The notes under the pieces: model-generated
Databases searched by the model: none
Told to the model about the DNA's origin: nothing
The model's input: only the letters and a program-made list of their open reading frames with translations
Position numbers and translations under genes: made by a program
Source of the DNA: an uncultured Planctomycetia bacterium
GTDB lineage: Bacteria; Planctomycetota; Phycisphaerae; Phycisphaerales; SM1A02
Assembly (NCBI GenBank): GCA_937871505.1
Contig: CALMPF010000020.1
Coordinates: 1 to 64,000, forward strand
DNA: 64,000 bases
Reading direction: 5' to 3'
In this document: in pieces, positions 8,893-16,800 of the stretch
Layout: every line of letters starts with the position of its first letter
Numbering within the stretch: the first letter of the stretch is position 1

Positions 8893-9738
8893 ATGAGCAC
8901 CCTCACCACCCGCAACGCCCCCGCCCGCACCACGCCCGACCGCATGACGAATCCGCGCAGCAAGAGCCGTGCACCGGCCATCACTCGACCGGCGACGCTC
9001 ACCATCGGGGAATGCAAGGCGTTCGTCGAGGCGGTTCGCGCCGACGTGACCGCGGGACACTTCGAGACGGCGGCGCGCACCATCACCGCCTGCGCCCTGG
9101 ACGCGCTTCGCTGGCCCTGTGTCGCGCCGCTCGACGTGCGTCGCGACATGAAGGATCAGCCGGGTTCAGAGGCCTTCGAGAAGATGGACGAGCGCTCGCG
9201 GCGCTGTCAGCTGCTTCGCCTCGCGGTCGACGAGTTCAGGGAGCGTGACGCGCCCACGATGGAGTTCTGCGGCCTCGTCAAGCAGGTCGCGTTCGAGGTC
9301 GACTGCGAGGCCCACGTGAAGCGAACGCACCTCAGCCCCTCGGAGATGGCGAGCGAGCTGATCGCGTTTGGGCGCCTTCTCGACCGCCTCTCACCGGGTG
9401 AGCGCATGAAGCCGAGCCAGTGGCCGAAGAGACTGGGCGCCGTCGAGGCGTTCGCCGTCGTCGGGAGTGATATGGCGCTCCGTCTGGATTCCGACCTGGA
9501 ACTCCAGCAGGACCCGGGATTCAGCCATCTCGCTCTGTACTCGTCGGTCGCTGCGGCGGCGCTCGACGTCACCCGGTCGCGGGTCGAGTTCGGGGCTCCC
9601 GACACGCTCCGGATCGTGCGAGTCCGGCTTGAGGTCGTCGGCGAGGCGGAGGTTCAGCCCGTCACGCGCGCCGAGCTCGCCGAGGGCGATGCCATCGCCT
9701 CGACCCACGACACGGGCCGAGACCTGGCGACTGTCTGA
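8893..9738 (+). CDS. Unknown element protein, paralogue A
   Basis: Hypothetical protein of 281 residues with no domain that I recognise. The Thr/Arg-rich N-terminus (about 40 residues) looks disordered. A helical middle follows (CKAFVEAVRADVTAGHFETAARTI; ALDALRWPC), then a beta-like C-terminal motif RIVRVRLEVVGEAEVQPV. The same architecture recurs in the gene at 10014, and the C-terminal motif recurs in the broken copy at 11078, so this is a duplicated family. AAGGA lies 8 nt before the ATG. The leader upstream (about 8820-8890) resembles the leader of the second copy, with shared phrases such as GGACGCCGAGCCGACGCGC, so promoter and gene duplicated together. Confidence 0.72.
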   Translation: MSTLTTRNAPARTTPDRMTNPRSKSRAPAITRPATLTIGECKAFVEAVRADVTAGHFETAARTITACALDALRWPCVAPLDVRRDMKDQPGSEAFEKMDERSRRCQLLRLAVDEFRERDAPTMEFCGLVKQVAFEVDCEAHVKRTHLSPSEMASELIAFGRLLDRLSPGERMKPSQWPKRLGAVEAFAVVGSDMALRLDSDLELQQDPGFSHLALYSSVAAAALDVTRSRVEFGAPDTLRIVRVRLEVVGEAEVQPVTRAELAEGDAIASTHDTGRDLATV

Positions 9739-9814
9739 ACGCCCTTCGTGCGGCGGCGGCGTGATCGCCGGCCAGCCTCAGACGCCGACCCACAAACCCC
9801 ACCCCCCTCGGGGG

Positions 9815-9906
9815 GGTGCTCGCGGGTCCTTCCGGCAGGGGGGAGGGGGGTCCGCGGTGAGGCGAGCCGCGGAAATCTCACACACACGTCACCTCGCCGA
9901 CCCCCT
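9815..9906 (+). repeat. Dispersed ~92-bp intergenic repeat, copy 1
   Basis: Begins GGTGCTCGCGGGTCCTTCCG and ends at CACCTCGCCGACCCCCT, with ACACACACGT in the middle. It is nearly identical to 17826-17916. Each copy precedes a gene by about 30-110 bp (here the gene at 10014, there the wHTH gene at 17948), so it may carry shared regulatory signals. Confidence 0.8.
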
Positions 9907-10013
9907 GCCGCCGCCGCCACGAACCCACCTCACCAACTCCGGGACGCCGAGCCGACGCGCCGTCGGGTTCACGCGAAGGCCGACGTCCAACCTCACGCAC
10001 GAAGGAGATCGAC

Positions 10014-10976
10014 ATGACGACAGCAACCACTCGCCGGACCGGCAGCGAGTCCACCACCATCCGCACACTCTCACCAGCCCGAGCGTGCGCCTCACCGCCC
10101 GCGCCGCGCCAGCTCAGCCCGCCGCCTGCTTCCGACCGCCGGCAAGCGCTGAATCCGGACGCGATGGCGGTTCATCACGAGCTCGTCGAGGCGTTCACCA
10201 CGTCGATCGCCGAATCGAGGTTCGAGGCATCGGCGATGCTCGTCGCCGCCTACGCGATCGGCGCGCTCTCGTTCCCCTGCGACGAGGCGGAGAAGGCCCG
10301 CGAGCGCAGTGGTGCACCCCTGGAGATCGGGTCGAGTGAGTTCCTCGCCGCGCACGAGAGGAAGAGGCGAGCCGCCGTGCTCCGGTCGCTGCTCAGGTCC
10401 GAGCTGATCTGGTCGAAGGCGGAGTCGAGTGAGACGGACACAATCGCCATGGTCGGCGCATTCAGAGGCAACATGGCGTGGGTGAGCTACTGCCTGGAGA
10501 AACACCCCGACGTCGTCGACGGCCCCGATGACCACGCCGAACAGATCTCCTGGGCGATCTACGCCCTCTGCGCCAGCGGCCGAGAGATCGACACCTTCCT
10601 CCGCGGAGGTCACGCAAGCAGCGCCCGCGTCCCCAAGCTCGGCGGCTTGAACGGGTTCGAGGCGTTCGTGGTCGCCGACGACGACGGCGGCATCGACTTC
10701 GGGAGCTGGATCGACATCCCCGTCGCCGACGACTCGAAGCACTACTCCACGCTCGAGCTCTACCCGCGCCTGGCCATGGCGATGATGCGGGTTCACAACT
10801 TTCGCCACGAAGGAAACGAGCAGTACTCGGGTGGTCGCGCCCGCATCCTCTGTGTGCGGGTGGAAGTGCTCGGGGAGGCAGGCGTCCAGCCGGTGTCGAT
10901 CGACGCCGTGGACGACGCATTGACGAACGCGGGCATCGGCCCGCTCTTCGAGCGGCAGGCTTCGACGGGCCAGTAG
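10014..10976 (+). CDS. Unknown element protein, paralogue B
   Basis: Hypothetical protein of 320 residues related to the product at 8893. Shared features are the Thr-rich start MTTATTRR, the helical block (AMLVAAYAIGALSFPCDEAE corresponds to the ITACALDALRWPC region of copy A) and the closing RILCVRVEVLGEAGVQPV. Copy B has an acidic insert near residues 215-240 (VVADDDGGIDFGSWIDIPVADD). No enzyme motif or membrane segment is visible, so the protein is probably cytoplasmic. AAGGAG lies 7 nt before the ATG, a strong start. It is followed by remnants of a third family member, suggesting repeated local duplication within the element. Confidence 0.75.
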   Translation: MTTATTRRTGSESTTIRTLSPARACASPPAPRQLSPPPASDRRQALNPDAMAVHHELVEAFTTSIAESRFEASAMLVAAYAIGALSFPCDEAEKARERSGAPLEIGSSEFLAAHERKRRAAVLRSLLRSELIWSKAESSETDTIAMVGAFRGNMAWVSYCLEKHPDVVDGPDDHAEQISWAIYALCASGREIDTFLRGGHASSARVPKLGGLNGFEAFVVADDDGGIDFGSWIDIPVADDSKHYSTLELYPRLAMAMMRVHNFRHEGNEQYSGGRARILCVRVEVLGEAGVQPVSIDAVDDALTNAGIGPLFERQASTGQ

Positions 10977-11000
10977 CCTGAACCAGGTGCTCGCCGACGA

Positions 11001-11125
11001 GCGGGCATCGGCCGGGGGGATCCCCGCGGAGCAGCACCTCGCACCGCGCGGACCCCCGGCCACCTTCGAGGTGCATCATGAAGACGACGAAGTCCGATCG
11101 ACCGGCCGCCAGGTCGGCCGCGCTC
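11001..11125 (+). repeat. 125-bp direct repeat, copy 1
   Basis: Matches 11717-11841 over about 125 bp with few differences. The repeat spans an upstream leader (GCGGAGCAGCACCTCG), a CGGACCCCCGGCCACCTTCG segment with GAGGTG ribosome-binding site, and the first 16 codons starting MKTTK(S/T)DRPAARSAAL. Confidence 0.85.
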
Positions 11126-11229
11126 GCGAGTCCTCTCACCCCCGCATCGTCCGCGTGCGCCTCGAGATCCTCGGCGACGCCCCGGTTCAGCCGGTCCCGC
11201 ACCACGAGCTCGGCGACGTCGCCTCCTGA
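11078..11229 (+). pseudogene. Chimeric remnant: start of one gene joined to end of another
   Basis: The ATG at 11078 opens with the same 16 codons as the gene at 11794 (MKTTKSDRPAARSAAL). After that, recognisable protein sequence continues only in the +1 frame relative to it, as RIVRVRLEILGDAPVQPV up to the stop at 11229. That is the C-terminal signature of the paralogues at 8893 and 10014. The middle is missing. I read it as a deletion/recombination scar, with a duplicated leader fused out of frame to the tail of a third paralogue. A short readthrough peptide cannot be excluded. Confidence 0.6.
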
Positions 11230-11248
11230 TCCGCCCCCGTTCGGCGGC

Positions 11249-11280
11249 GGTCGCTCGGCCAGGCTCGCGGCCGAGCGACC
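11249..11280 (+). terminator. Perfect 12-bp hairpin
   Basis: GGTCGCTCGGCC-AGGCTCGC-GGCCGAGCGACC forms a 12-bp stem with an 8-nt loop, 19 nt after the remnant's stop and 22 nt before the next gene. No T-run follows. It could be a terminator of the paralogue block or a protein-binding palindrome. Confidence 0.5.
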
Positions 11281-11302
11281 GTCCCGGAGGCCCTCACGAC
11301 CC

Positions 11303-11680
11303 ATGAAGCACGCCGCGAAACCGCGGAGCCGGCCGACGAAGCTCTACGTCCTCGAGCGCGATGGCGCCCTGTGCACCTGCGTCCTGGACCAACCCCCGTA
11401 CGTCGGCCAGTGGCTCCTGGTCTCGAAGTCCCACCGCGACGCGCTCAGGCTCGCGCGGTGGCTCAATGAGAACGAGGGCCCGAAGGTCGTCTGCAACTTC
11501 CGTGTGCGTGCGGACGCGCCGCGGCGCCCCGCCCGGCGCCGCCCCTCGCTCGTCGGCACCGTCGCCGGCGAGACGATCGAGACGCTGACCGCAGAGGCGC
11601 TCAGCCTCGGGCGTGGCGTGCTCTACCTGGCCGCCTGGAACGACGACGGATCGCCGCGCTGGGGCGGCGGCATCACCTGA
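11303..11680 (+). CDS. Small unknown element protein
   Basis: Hypothetical protein of 125 residues and basic charge, with the start MKHAAKPRSRPTKLYVLERD. The central part (QWLLVSKSHRDALRLARWLN) predicts a helix, and the end is Gly/Trp-rich (YLAAWNDDGSPRWGGG). GGAGG lies about 12 nt before the ATG. No family recognised. It stands between two copies of the 125-bp repeat, so it may have been caught between duplication events. Confidence 0.55.
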   Translation: MKHAAKPRSRPTKLYVLERDGALCTCVLDQPPYVGQWLLVSKSHRDALRLARWLNENEGPKVVCNFRVRADAPRRPARRRPSLVGTVAGETIETLTAEALSLGRGVLYLAAWNDDGSPRWGGGIT

Positions 11681-11716
11681 ACGAGTCAGTAGACTGCAAA
11701 CGTGACCCGCCGACGG

Positions 11717-11841
11717 GCGGGCACCGGCCGGGAGGATCCGCGCGGAGCAGCACCTCGCCCCGCGCGGACCCCCGGCCACCTTCGAGGTGCACGATGAAGA
11801 CGACGAAGACCGATCGACCGGCCGCCAGGTCGGCCGCGCTC
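11717..11841 (+). repeat. 125-bp direct repeat, copy 2
   Basis: Second copy of 11001-11125. Here the repeat ends inside an intact reading frame (gene at 11794), so this copy is probably the parent of the leader. Confidence 0.85.
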
Positions 11842-12681
11842 AAGTACGCCGGGTGGATGCATCAGGCGGCGAAGCAACTACGCGAAGCGGCGAGCAAGGC
11901 TGGGGCTCTCCGAGTTCGCCTCTACCAGCGTCTCCACGTCGTTCCTGCGGAGATGAACGCCGGGAGCCTGCTGGAAACGGGTCTGCTCGCCAAGCACTTC
12001 CGATGCTTGAAACTGGATGTCGGCTTCTGGAGGCCGGGCCTTTCAATGGTGGAGGGGCAGGAAGTCCGAGAGCTTCTGACGATGGTCTGCGGATCAGCAT
12101 TCTCGCGGCGCCACGTTGTGGATGACAGCCCCGTGGAGTTTCGCGGATTGGCCGATCCCCGCGTGAGACGGGAGGTCCTGAGAGGACTTCGCGGATGCGG
12201 GCCCAGCGGCGCCGTGATTCGCGTCACCGGTGCCTGGGCTTCGAAGCTCTCAAAGCCCAGCGGAGTGGAGGTGGACTACTGCCGCGCGCGCATCATGGAG
12301 TCGCCGCCGTCTCACCTCGCGGACCTTCTGCACGACGCCACGATCGTGCGCATCGAACGCCAGGCGAGTGTGCTCGACGAGATCGCATGCTCGATCGAAG
12401 AAGAGATCGCAGCGCGCAAGCGAACGAGAGCGAGCGACGACATTCAGAAAGTCCGGCTCAAGTTTCTCCTGAGCATGCTGGGGGACCGCGAAGGAGAGGG
12501 ATGGATGACGTTCACAGCGATCAGGGAACGCTTCAGCAAGGCGGAAGGGCAGTTGAGGACCGAGCACGACGAGGGTGTGAGGCGTGTGCTGAGACTCGCC
12601 AAAGCTGATGAGCTCATCGAACAGCGGAACCCCAAGTCGAGGAAGCACGACGACCGGCGATACCGCCTCAGGAGGAAATAG
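11794..12681 (+). CDS. Unknown protein with possible C-terminal winged helix
   Basis: Protein of 295 residues, not recognised. The basic N-terminus MKTTKTDRPAARSAALKYAG leads into helices. Residues ~150-210 are charged and helical. The last ~85 residues (VRLKFLLSMLGDREGEGWMTF then RVLRLAKADELIEQRNPKSR and RRYRLRRK) read like a winged-helix unit whose final basic strands would be the wing. GAGGTG 5 nt before the ATG supports the start. Codon choice is slightly less GC-biased than in flanking chromosomal genes. A DNA-binding regulatory role is inferred only from the C-terminus. Confidence 0.65.
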   Translation: MKTTKTDRPAARSAALKYAGWMHQAAKQLREAASKAGALRVRLYQRLHVVPAEMNAGSLLETGLLAKHFRCLKLDVGFWRPGLSMVEGQEVRELLTMVCGSAFSRRHVVDDSPVEFRGLADPRVRREVLRGLRGCGPSGAVIRVTGAWASKLSKPSGVEVDYCRARIMESPPSHLADLLHDATIVRIERQASVLDEIACSIEEEIAARKRTRASDDIQKVRLKFLLSMLGDREGEGWMTFTAIRERFSKAEGQLRTEHDEGVRRVLRLAKADELIEQRNPKSRKHDDRRYRLRRK

Positions 12682-12754
12682 CACACACACCGGAGGAGCA
12701 CACCGTGTGTGCTGCCTGGCGCCTTTTGGTCGGCTCGCGATGCATGCTGCACTG

Positions 12755-13138
12755 ATGGCAAGACCGAACAAGACCAAGACGCGCGCAGTGATGCCGCGTC
12801 GCACTACGCGACCTCGCGGAGTCGTCGAGACGACCGGCCGCCTGCTCCTATCTGAGCTCGCCCGTCGCGAGGGAGTCTCGCCGGCCACCGTCTGGCGCTG
12901 GTGCCGACGGGGCTCGCTGAGCGCTGGCGGCCTCCGACTCGTGCTGCCCTCCATCCGCATCGGCGGGCGATGGGCCGTCGAGCACGATGCGTACATCGAC
13001 TGGACACGACGCCTGGCCGAGCCTGCGCCGACGGCCGACGAGCATCCCACCCTAGCCAAGGTGCGGCGCATGACGCCGGACGAGCTGCGGCGCGAGTCGG
13101 CTCGGGCGGTCGGGATCGCGGAGGCCGGCCGCGCGTGA
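12755..13138 (+). CDS. Excisionase-like / DUF1580-like HTH protein
   Basis: Small DNA-binding protein of 127 residues. RLLLSELARREGVSPATVWR and WCRRGSLSAGGLRL make a MerR/excisionase-type helix-turn-helix. A wing then reads PSIRIGGRWAVEHDAYIDW, the pattern of planctomycete DUF1580 proteins that sit beside integrases. The basic start and the first position in the overlapped block suggest a recombination directionality factor or an element regulator. The ATG at 12740 is an alternative start. Its stop overlaps the GTG of the next gene (GTGA), so the two are translationally coupled. Confidence 0.72.
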   Translation: MARPNKTKTRAVMPRRTTRPRGVVETTGRLLLSELARREGVSPATVWRWCRRGSLSAGGLRLVLPSIRIGGRWAVEHDAYIDWTRRLAEPAPTADEHPTLAKVRRMTPDELRRESARAVGIAEAGRA

Positions 13139-14064
13139 GCGACGGTCCGGGCCAACCTGACGACGCCGCCAAGTCGACACCGAGGCTGTGCAGGACACCG
13201 CCCCTCGCCGTCGTGCCGACCTGGTGGTTCGCGCGGATGCGCGAGGTCGAACTCTCGCCCGCGGCCTTCGTCGTTCTCGTCGCGCTGACGGCCTTCGCCG
13301 ATGACGAGGGACTCTGCTTCCCGTCGCAAGAGACGCTCGCGAAGATGATCGGCCGCAACCCGGACAACATCCGCAGAATGGTGAAGCAGCTCAGGGAGGG
13401 CGGCTTCATAGAGGTCGCTCGGCGCCGCGCCCACCGCCGATGCCACGTCTACCGGGTCCTTCGCCAACGTCCCGCACCAGAGCGATCAGAGCCGAATGCA
13501 CTCCCCGCGCCTGCGCTGGGAGTCGAGCAGACCGGGATTCCAAACCTCGCGGGACTCCCCGCGCCTGCGCGGGCGGCAAATCTGCACAGCGAGCAGTGGA
13601 CTCCCCGCGCAGACACCCCACCGACTCCCCGCGCCGATGCTGCCTCGACTCCCCGCGCCCGTGCAGGAGGAACAGACCAGAGAACAGACCAGAGAACAGA
13701 CCACCCCCCCCAACCCCCCAAAGGGGGAGCAGGAAGGGGGGGGGGCGGGATCGATCAGACGGGGCAGAGACGGCCAGACATGACGCCCGCTCGCCATCCA
13801 GCACCGTCCCCCGCCCCCCGCACGTTCGCGCGGACGCCGATCATCGACGCGCCGAGCTGGAGCCAGACTCCCGCCCTCGCCGCACTCGATCGCGGCCAGC
13901 GGCTCCGGCTGGTCATCGACATGGCGGGAAAGCACCCGGAGCTCACCGACCTGAACGAGCCCGGGTACATCGCGGCCGCGTCCGCGCTGCTCGATCGCCG
14001 ACGCGCTGAGATGGCCGCGGTCGCTTGTCCGCCGCCGCCCAACACCACGGAGATCGCCGAATGA
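13135..14064 (+). CDS. HTH replication-initiator-like protein
   Basis: Protein of about 309 residues. An N-terminal winged helix (VELSPAAFVVLVALTAFADD then FPSQETLAKMIGRNPDNIRR, closing GGFIEVARR) matches the HTH_36 type found in phage and plasmid replication or DnaD-like proteins. The middle is a low-complexity Pro/Ala/Thr linker whose DNA contains direct repeats (13500-13660). The C-terminus (ALAALDRGQRLRLVIDMAGK ... EPGYIAAASALLDRRRAEM) is helical. The architecture fits an initiator carrying its own iterons, but no Rep catalytic motif is visible, so regulation is the alternative. GTG start overlaps the previous stop. Confidence 0.68.
   Translation: MSDGPGQPDDAAKSTPRLCRTPPLAVVPTWWFARMREVELSPAAFVVLVALTAFADDEGLCFPSQETLAKMIGRNPDNIRRMVKQLREGGFIEVARRRAHRRCHVYRVLRQRPAPERSEPNALPAPALGVEQTGIPNLAGLPAPARAANLHSEQWTPRADTPPTPRADAASTPRARAGGTDQRTDQRTDHPPQPPKGGAGRGGGGIDQTGQRRPDMTPARHPAPSPAPRTFARTPIIDAPSWSQTPALAALDRGQRLRLVIDMAGKHPELTDLNEPGYIAAASALLDRRRAEMAAVACPPPPNTTEIAE
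13500..13710 (+). repeat. Iteron-like ACTCCCCGCGC repeats plus 12-bp tandem array
   Basis: The 11-mer ACTCCCCGCGC occurs at 13500, 13554, 13600, 13624 and 13648; the last three are spaced exactly 24 bp apart. They are followed by about three copies of the 12-mer AACAGACCAGAG (about 13671-13706) and then C- and G-runs. All lie in the linker of the HTH gene. Confidence 0.7.
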
Positions 14065-14330
14065 CCACGCTGACCCCTCCAGCACGCGCCGACTCGTTCA
14101 TGACACTCGATCACCACCCGGCCCCGATCGAGCTGCGCAGCGAAGCACACGAAGCGCTCCGCGCCTCGATGCGCGCGCGGCTCGCGCAGCTCATCGCGGA
14201 GCCTGCATCGAAGCCGCTGCGCGGGATCGAACTCGCCCAGCTCACCGAATGCCTGGGGATCGACGTCCCGACGGCGCTCGCCGGTCGGGGGTCCCGGATC
14301 CCCACCGCAAGGACGGAGGGCCACCAGTGA
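14061..14330 (+). CDS. Small unknown protein in coupled operon
   Basis: Protein of 89 residues, unrecognised. It begins MTTLTPPARADSFMTL. A helical middle (HEALRASMRARLAQLIAEPA, then LRGIELAQLTECLGIDVPTAL) could form a small helix-turn-helix. The ATG overlaps the stop of the upstream gene (ATGA), and its own stop overlaps the GTG of the next gene (GTGA). This coupling supports it as a real gene despite its size. Confidence 0.62.
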   Translation: MTTLTPPARADSFMTLDHHPAPIELRSEAHEALRASMRARLAQLIAEPASKPLRGIELAQLTECLGIDVPTALAGRGSRIPTARTEGHQ

Positions 14331-15232
14331 ACCCCGAACCACGCGCCGAAGAGCCGATCGAGACCGACCAGAACACACCGGAGCCTTGCCGTGAGGACTC
14401 GGGGGGAGCCTTCTCGGCGCCCCCCGGGGAGGTCTTCCAGATTTCCCAGTCGCCGAACTGGTACGCCATGCGCTTCCATCCCGAGACGCGGAAGTGGGTC
14501 CGTCTCTCGACGCTCACGAGCGAGAGGGCCGTCGCATACTGGCGCGCCCAGGAATGGCTTCGCGAGGCGGACAAGATCCGCGGCCTGAGTCCGTCTTGTC
14601 GGCCGATCCCGAACCGGATCCCGCGAGACGTGGTGTTCCCGCCGGCGGTCTGGCCACCCGCGTTCGACGGTCCGCGCCGGTCGGAACTCCCACCGCTCCG
14701 CATCGTCGAGCCGGAGATCAGGGAGCACCGCTTTGGCGGTCGTCCCTTCGTCGGGTGGAAGTACTGGGCGCGCCGCTTCGACACCGAAAGGGGACTCTGG
14801 CGATGGCAGGAGACAAACACGAACGTCACCGCGCAGGCTCAGCGGATCGCGACGCGCTGGGTGAACGAGGGCCGCAGGATCCTCGAGGAAAGGCGGCGGC
14901 TGGAGGAGCGGAAGTTCGCCCCGCCGCAGCCGCTCTACACCGTCGAGGGACTCGCCGCCTACTGCGGACATGGCCGACTGTCCAAGGGCGCCTTCGAGCG
15001 CTGGAGGGACACTGGCCAGCTCTTCGACCCGATCGACGACGGGATCGACGTCGACGGTCGCAGGAGGCCCGCGCGATGGTGCGGAGCGCAACTCGACCAG
15101 TGGTTTCAGTGGCGCCAGCCGTGCGCGATCGAGTTCCGCAGGTTGTGGCGCGTGAGGTTCAAGGACGCGGCGAGAGAGCAGCTCCTCGACGCCATGGATG
15201 AGGCCCGACGCCGAAAAGAGGCGTCGACGTGA
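14327..15232 (+). CDS. Integrase-arm-domain-like protein without catalytic domain
   Basis: Protein of about 301 residues. It holds two copies of a short module, YAMRFHPETRKWVRLST and YWARRFDTERGLWRWQET, each followed by an Ala-rich helix ending W-x-x-E. The same module begins the recombinase encoded next (YYAMRFDVDRGAWRRAST). The C-terminus (LYTVEGLAAYCGHGRLSKGA ... DGIDVDGRRRPARWCGAQLD) resembles an excisionase-type winged HTH. No R-H-R-H-Y core is present. It overlaps the recombinase gene by GTGA. I infer a DNA-binding partner that reads the same arm-type sites, perhaps a directionality factor; this architecture is unknown to me. Confidence 0.68.
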   Translation: MNPEPRAEEPIETDQNTPEPCREDSGGAFSAPPGEVFQISQSPNWYAMRFHPETRKWVRLSTLTSERAVAYWRAQEWLREADKIRGLSPSCRPIPNRIPRDVVFPPAVWPPAFDGPRRSELPPLRIVEPEIREHRFGGRPFVGWKYWARRFDTERGLWRWQETNTNVTAQAQRIATRWVNEGRRILEERRRLEERKFAPPQPLYTVEGLAAYCGHGRLSKGAFERWRDTGQLFDPIDDGIDVDGRRRPARWCGAQLDQWFQWRQPCAIEFRRLWRVRFKDAAREQLLDAMDEARRRKEAST

Positions 15233-16800
15233 CCACCGACGAGCTGCGGCAGCGCAACACACCCGGCCGCGCGTTTCGGATCGCCGCGTCGAGCGTCTAC
15301 TACGCCATGCGCTTCGACGTCGATCGAGGCGCGTGGCGGCGCGCCAGCACCCGGGAGGCGGATCTCGTCGCTGCTGCGAAGGTGGCCGAGCGATGGAAGC
15401 GGGAAGGCGACCGAGCCCGCAGTCTCCGCGTCGAGCCCCGGCGCGAGGCGCTGGGGCAGCGGACGAAGGCAGCGGCGACCCGACGAGCGCGCACGGCCGA
15501 CCGACGAGCGTCGAGCCTCAACCGCGTCGCGGCGCCGGAACCTCCCGCCTCATCGATCACCGCCCTGATCGACGACTACATCACCTTCCGGCGCAACTCC
15601 GCCGACGGGCCGAAGGACCGGCATCTCACCGAGACCCGGCGCCTGCTGCGGCGCCTGCTGGTCGAGGCCGGCTGGCGCGAGGCGCGGGAGATCGATCTCG
15701 GATCGTGGCAGGCGGCGATGGCAGCGGTCGCCAGTGCAGAACCAGCTTCCACCAGAGGGACCCGGCGACCAGGAGCAGGGCGCCGCCGCGGCGATGCTGA
15801 GCGGCCGTCGTCCACCCCGATGGCGGACCTCGAGCGCACCCGCCGCGGCCGCGAGGCGTCGCAGCGGCTCTCGAACAACACGCTCAACCACTACCGCGCC
15901 GCCTGGAAGGCGTTCACCAAGTGGGCGCACAACGCCGGCGAGATCGAGAAGAACCCCCTCGCCGGACTCGTGCGCTACCGCACCGCGGGCTTTGAGCGTC
16001 GCAGGAGGCTCGCCCTGAGCGTCGAGGGCTTCCGACGCCTCTTCGCGAGTGTGTCGACGTCCGACGTCACCAGGGCCGGCCTGGACGGCCGGGCGAGGGC
16101 GATGCTCTACCTCGTCGCGGTCTGCTCAGGGTTCCGGCGCGGCGAGCTGGCGGCGCTCGAGCCCGCGAGCCTTCGGCGTGGCGCGGACGGCCGGCTCGTG
16201 GCGCACCTGCCGGCATGGGCGACCAAGAACGGCGAGACGGCGACTCAGCCGATGCTCCCCGACGTCGAGGCGGCGATGGCATGGGTCGCGTCGCGCCCGG
16301 CACGGACACCACTCTGGCCCGGCCTGGGCGATCTCGGCGCCGCGGCGATGCTCCAGGCGGATGCACGGGCGGCGGGAGTCGCGACCAGCTCACCGGATGG
16401 TCGTCGGCTCGACTTCCACTCGCTGCGCCGGACGTTCGGCACGTGGCTCGTCACCGAGTACCGGGTGCACCCGAAGCTGGCTCAGGAACTGATGCGGCAC
16501 TCGAGCGTGGAGTTGACGATGATGCTCTACACCGAGGTCGACGCCGCGGATCTCGGCGCCTCAATCGGGCGACAAGTCGGCGCAGTGAACCCGCGCAAGC
16601 TTGCGCAGACGGACCCCGATGGAATCGGGGTTGTAGCGGGGTCGTGTTTTGACGCTCGGGCTGTGGAGCCGATGGAATCGGGGATTGTGCCGAACACGAT
16701 TCCCGACTGTGAGTCGGACGCAACGGCGCAAGGTTCCGACCCTCCGCTCCGTGCACTTGGGCTTGGGGATGCGCGGCAGTCACGAGGCGCCGACCGATGA
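15229..16800 (+). CDS. Second tyrosine recombinase
   Basis: Site-specific recombinase of 523 residues with a complete catalytic set: Arg303 (CSGFRRGEL), Lys333 (ATKNGE), His397-x-x-Arg400 (DFHSLRRTFG), His424 (LMRHSS) and Tyr434 (MMLYTEV). It has an N-terminal arm-like module at about 23-60, a disordered basic linker (70-105) and a core-binding domain (108-250) with a low-complexity insert near 170-210. It lies mid-element, unlike the integrase at attL, and is overlapped by genes on both sides, so it is probably expressed with the HTH/replication block. It may serve excision, dimer resolution or a second att site. The ~90-residue C-terminal tail is divergent. Confidence 0.9.
   Translation: MTTDELRQRNTPGRAFRIAASSVYYAMRFDVDRGAWRRASTREADLVAAAKVAERWKREGDRARSLRVEPRREALGQRTKAAATRRARTADRRASSLNRVAAPEPPASSITALIDDYITFRRNSADGPKDRHLTETRRLLRRLLVEAGWREAREIDLGSWQAAMAAVASAEPASTRGTRRPGAGRRRGDAERPSSTPMADLERTRRGREASQRLSNNTLNHYRAAWKAFTKWAHNAGEIEKNPLAGLVRYRTAGFERRRRLALSVEGFRRLFASVSTSDVTRAGLDGRARAMLYLVAVCSGFRRGELAALEPASLRRGADGRLVAHLPAWATKNGETATQPMLPDVEAAMAWVASRPARTPLWPGLGDLGAAAMLQADARAAGVATSSPDGRRLDFHSLRRTFGTWLVTEYRVHPKLAQELMRHSSVELTMMLYTEVDAADLGASIGRQVGAVNPRKLAQTDPDGIGVVAGSCFDARAVEPMESGIVPNTIPDCESDATAQGSDPPLRALGLGDARQSRGADR

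Noticed and set aside
10014-10976. Diversity-generating retroelement target for the duplicated genes
   Set aside because: No reverse transcriptase motif or template/variable repeat pair with adenine-specific changes is seen in the element.
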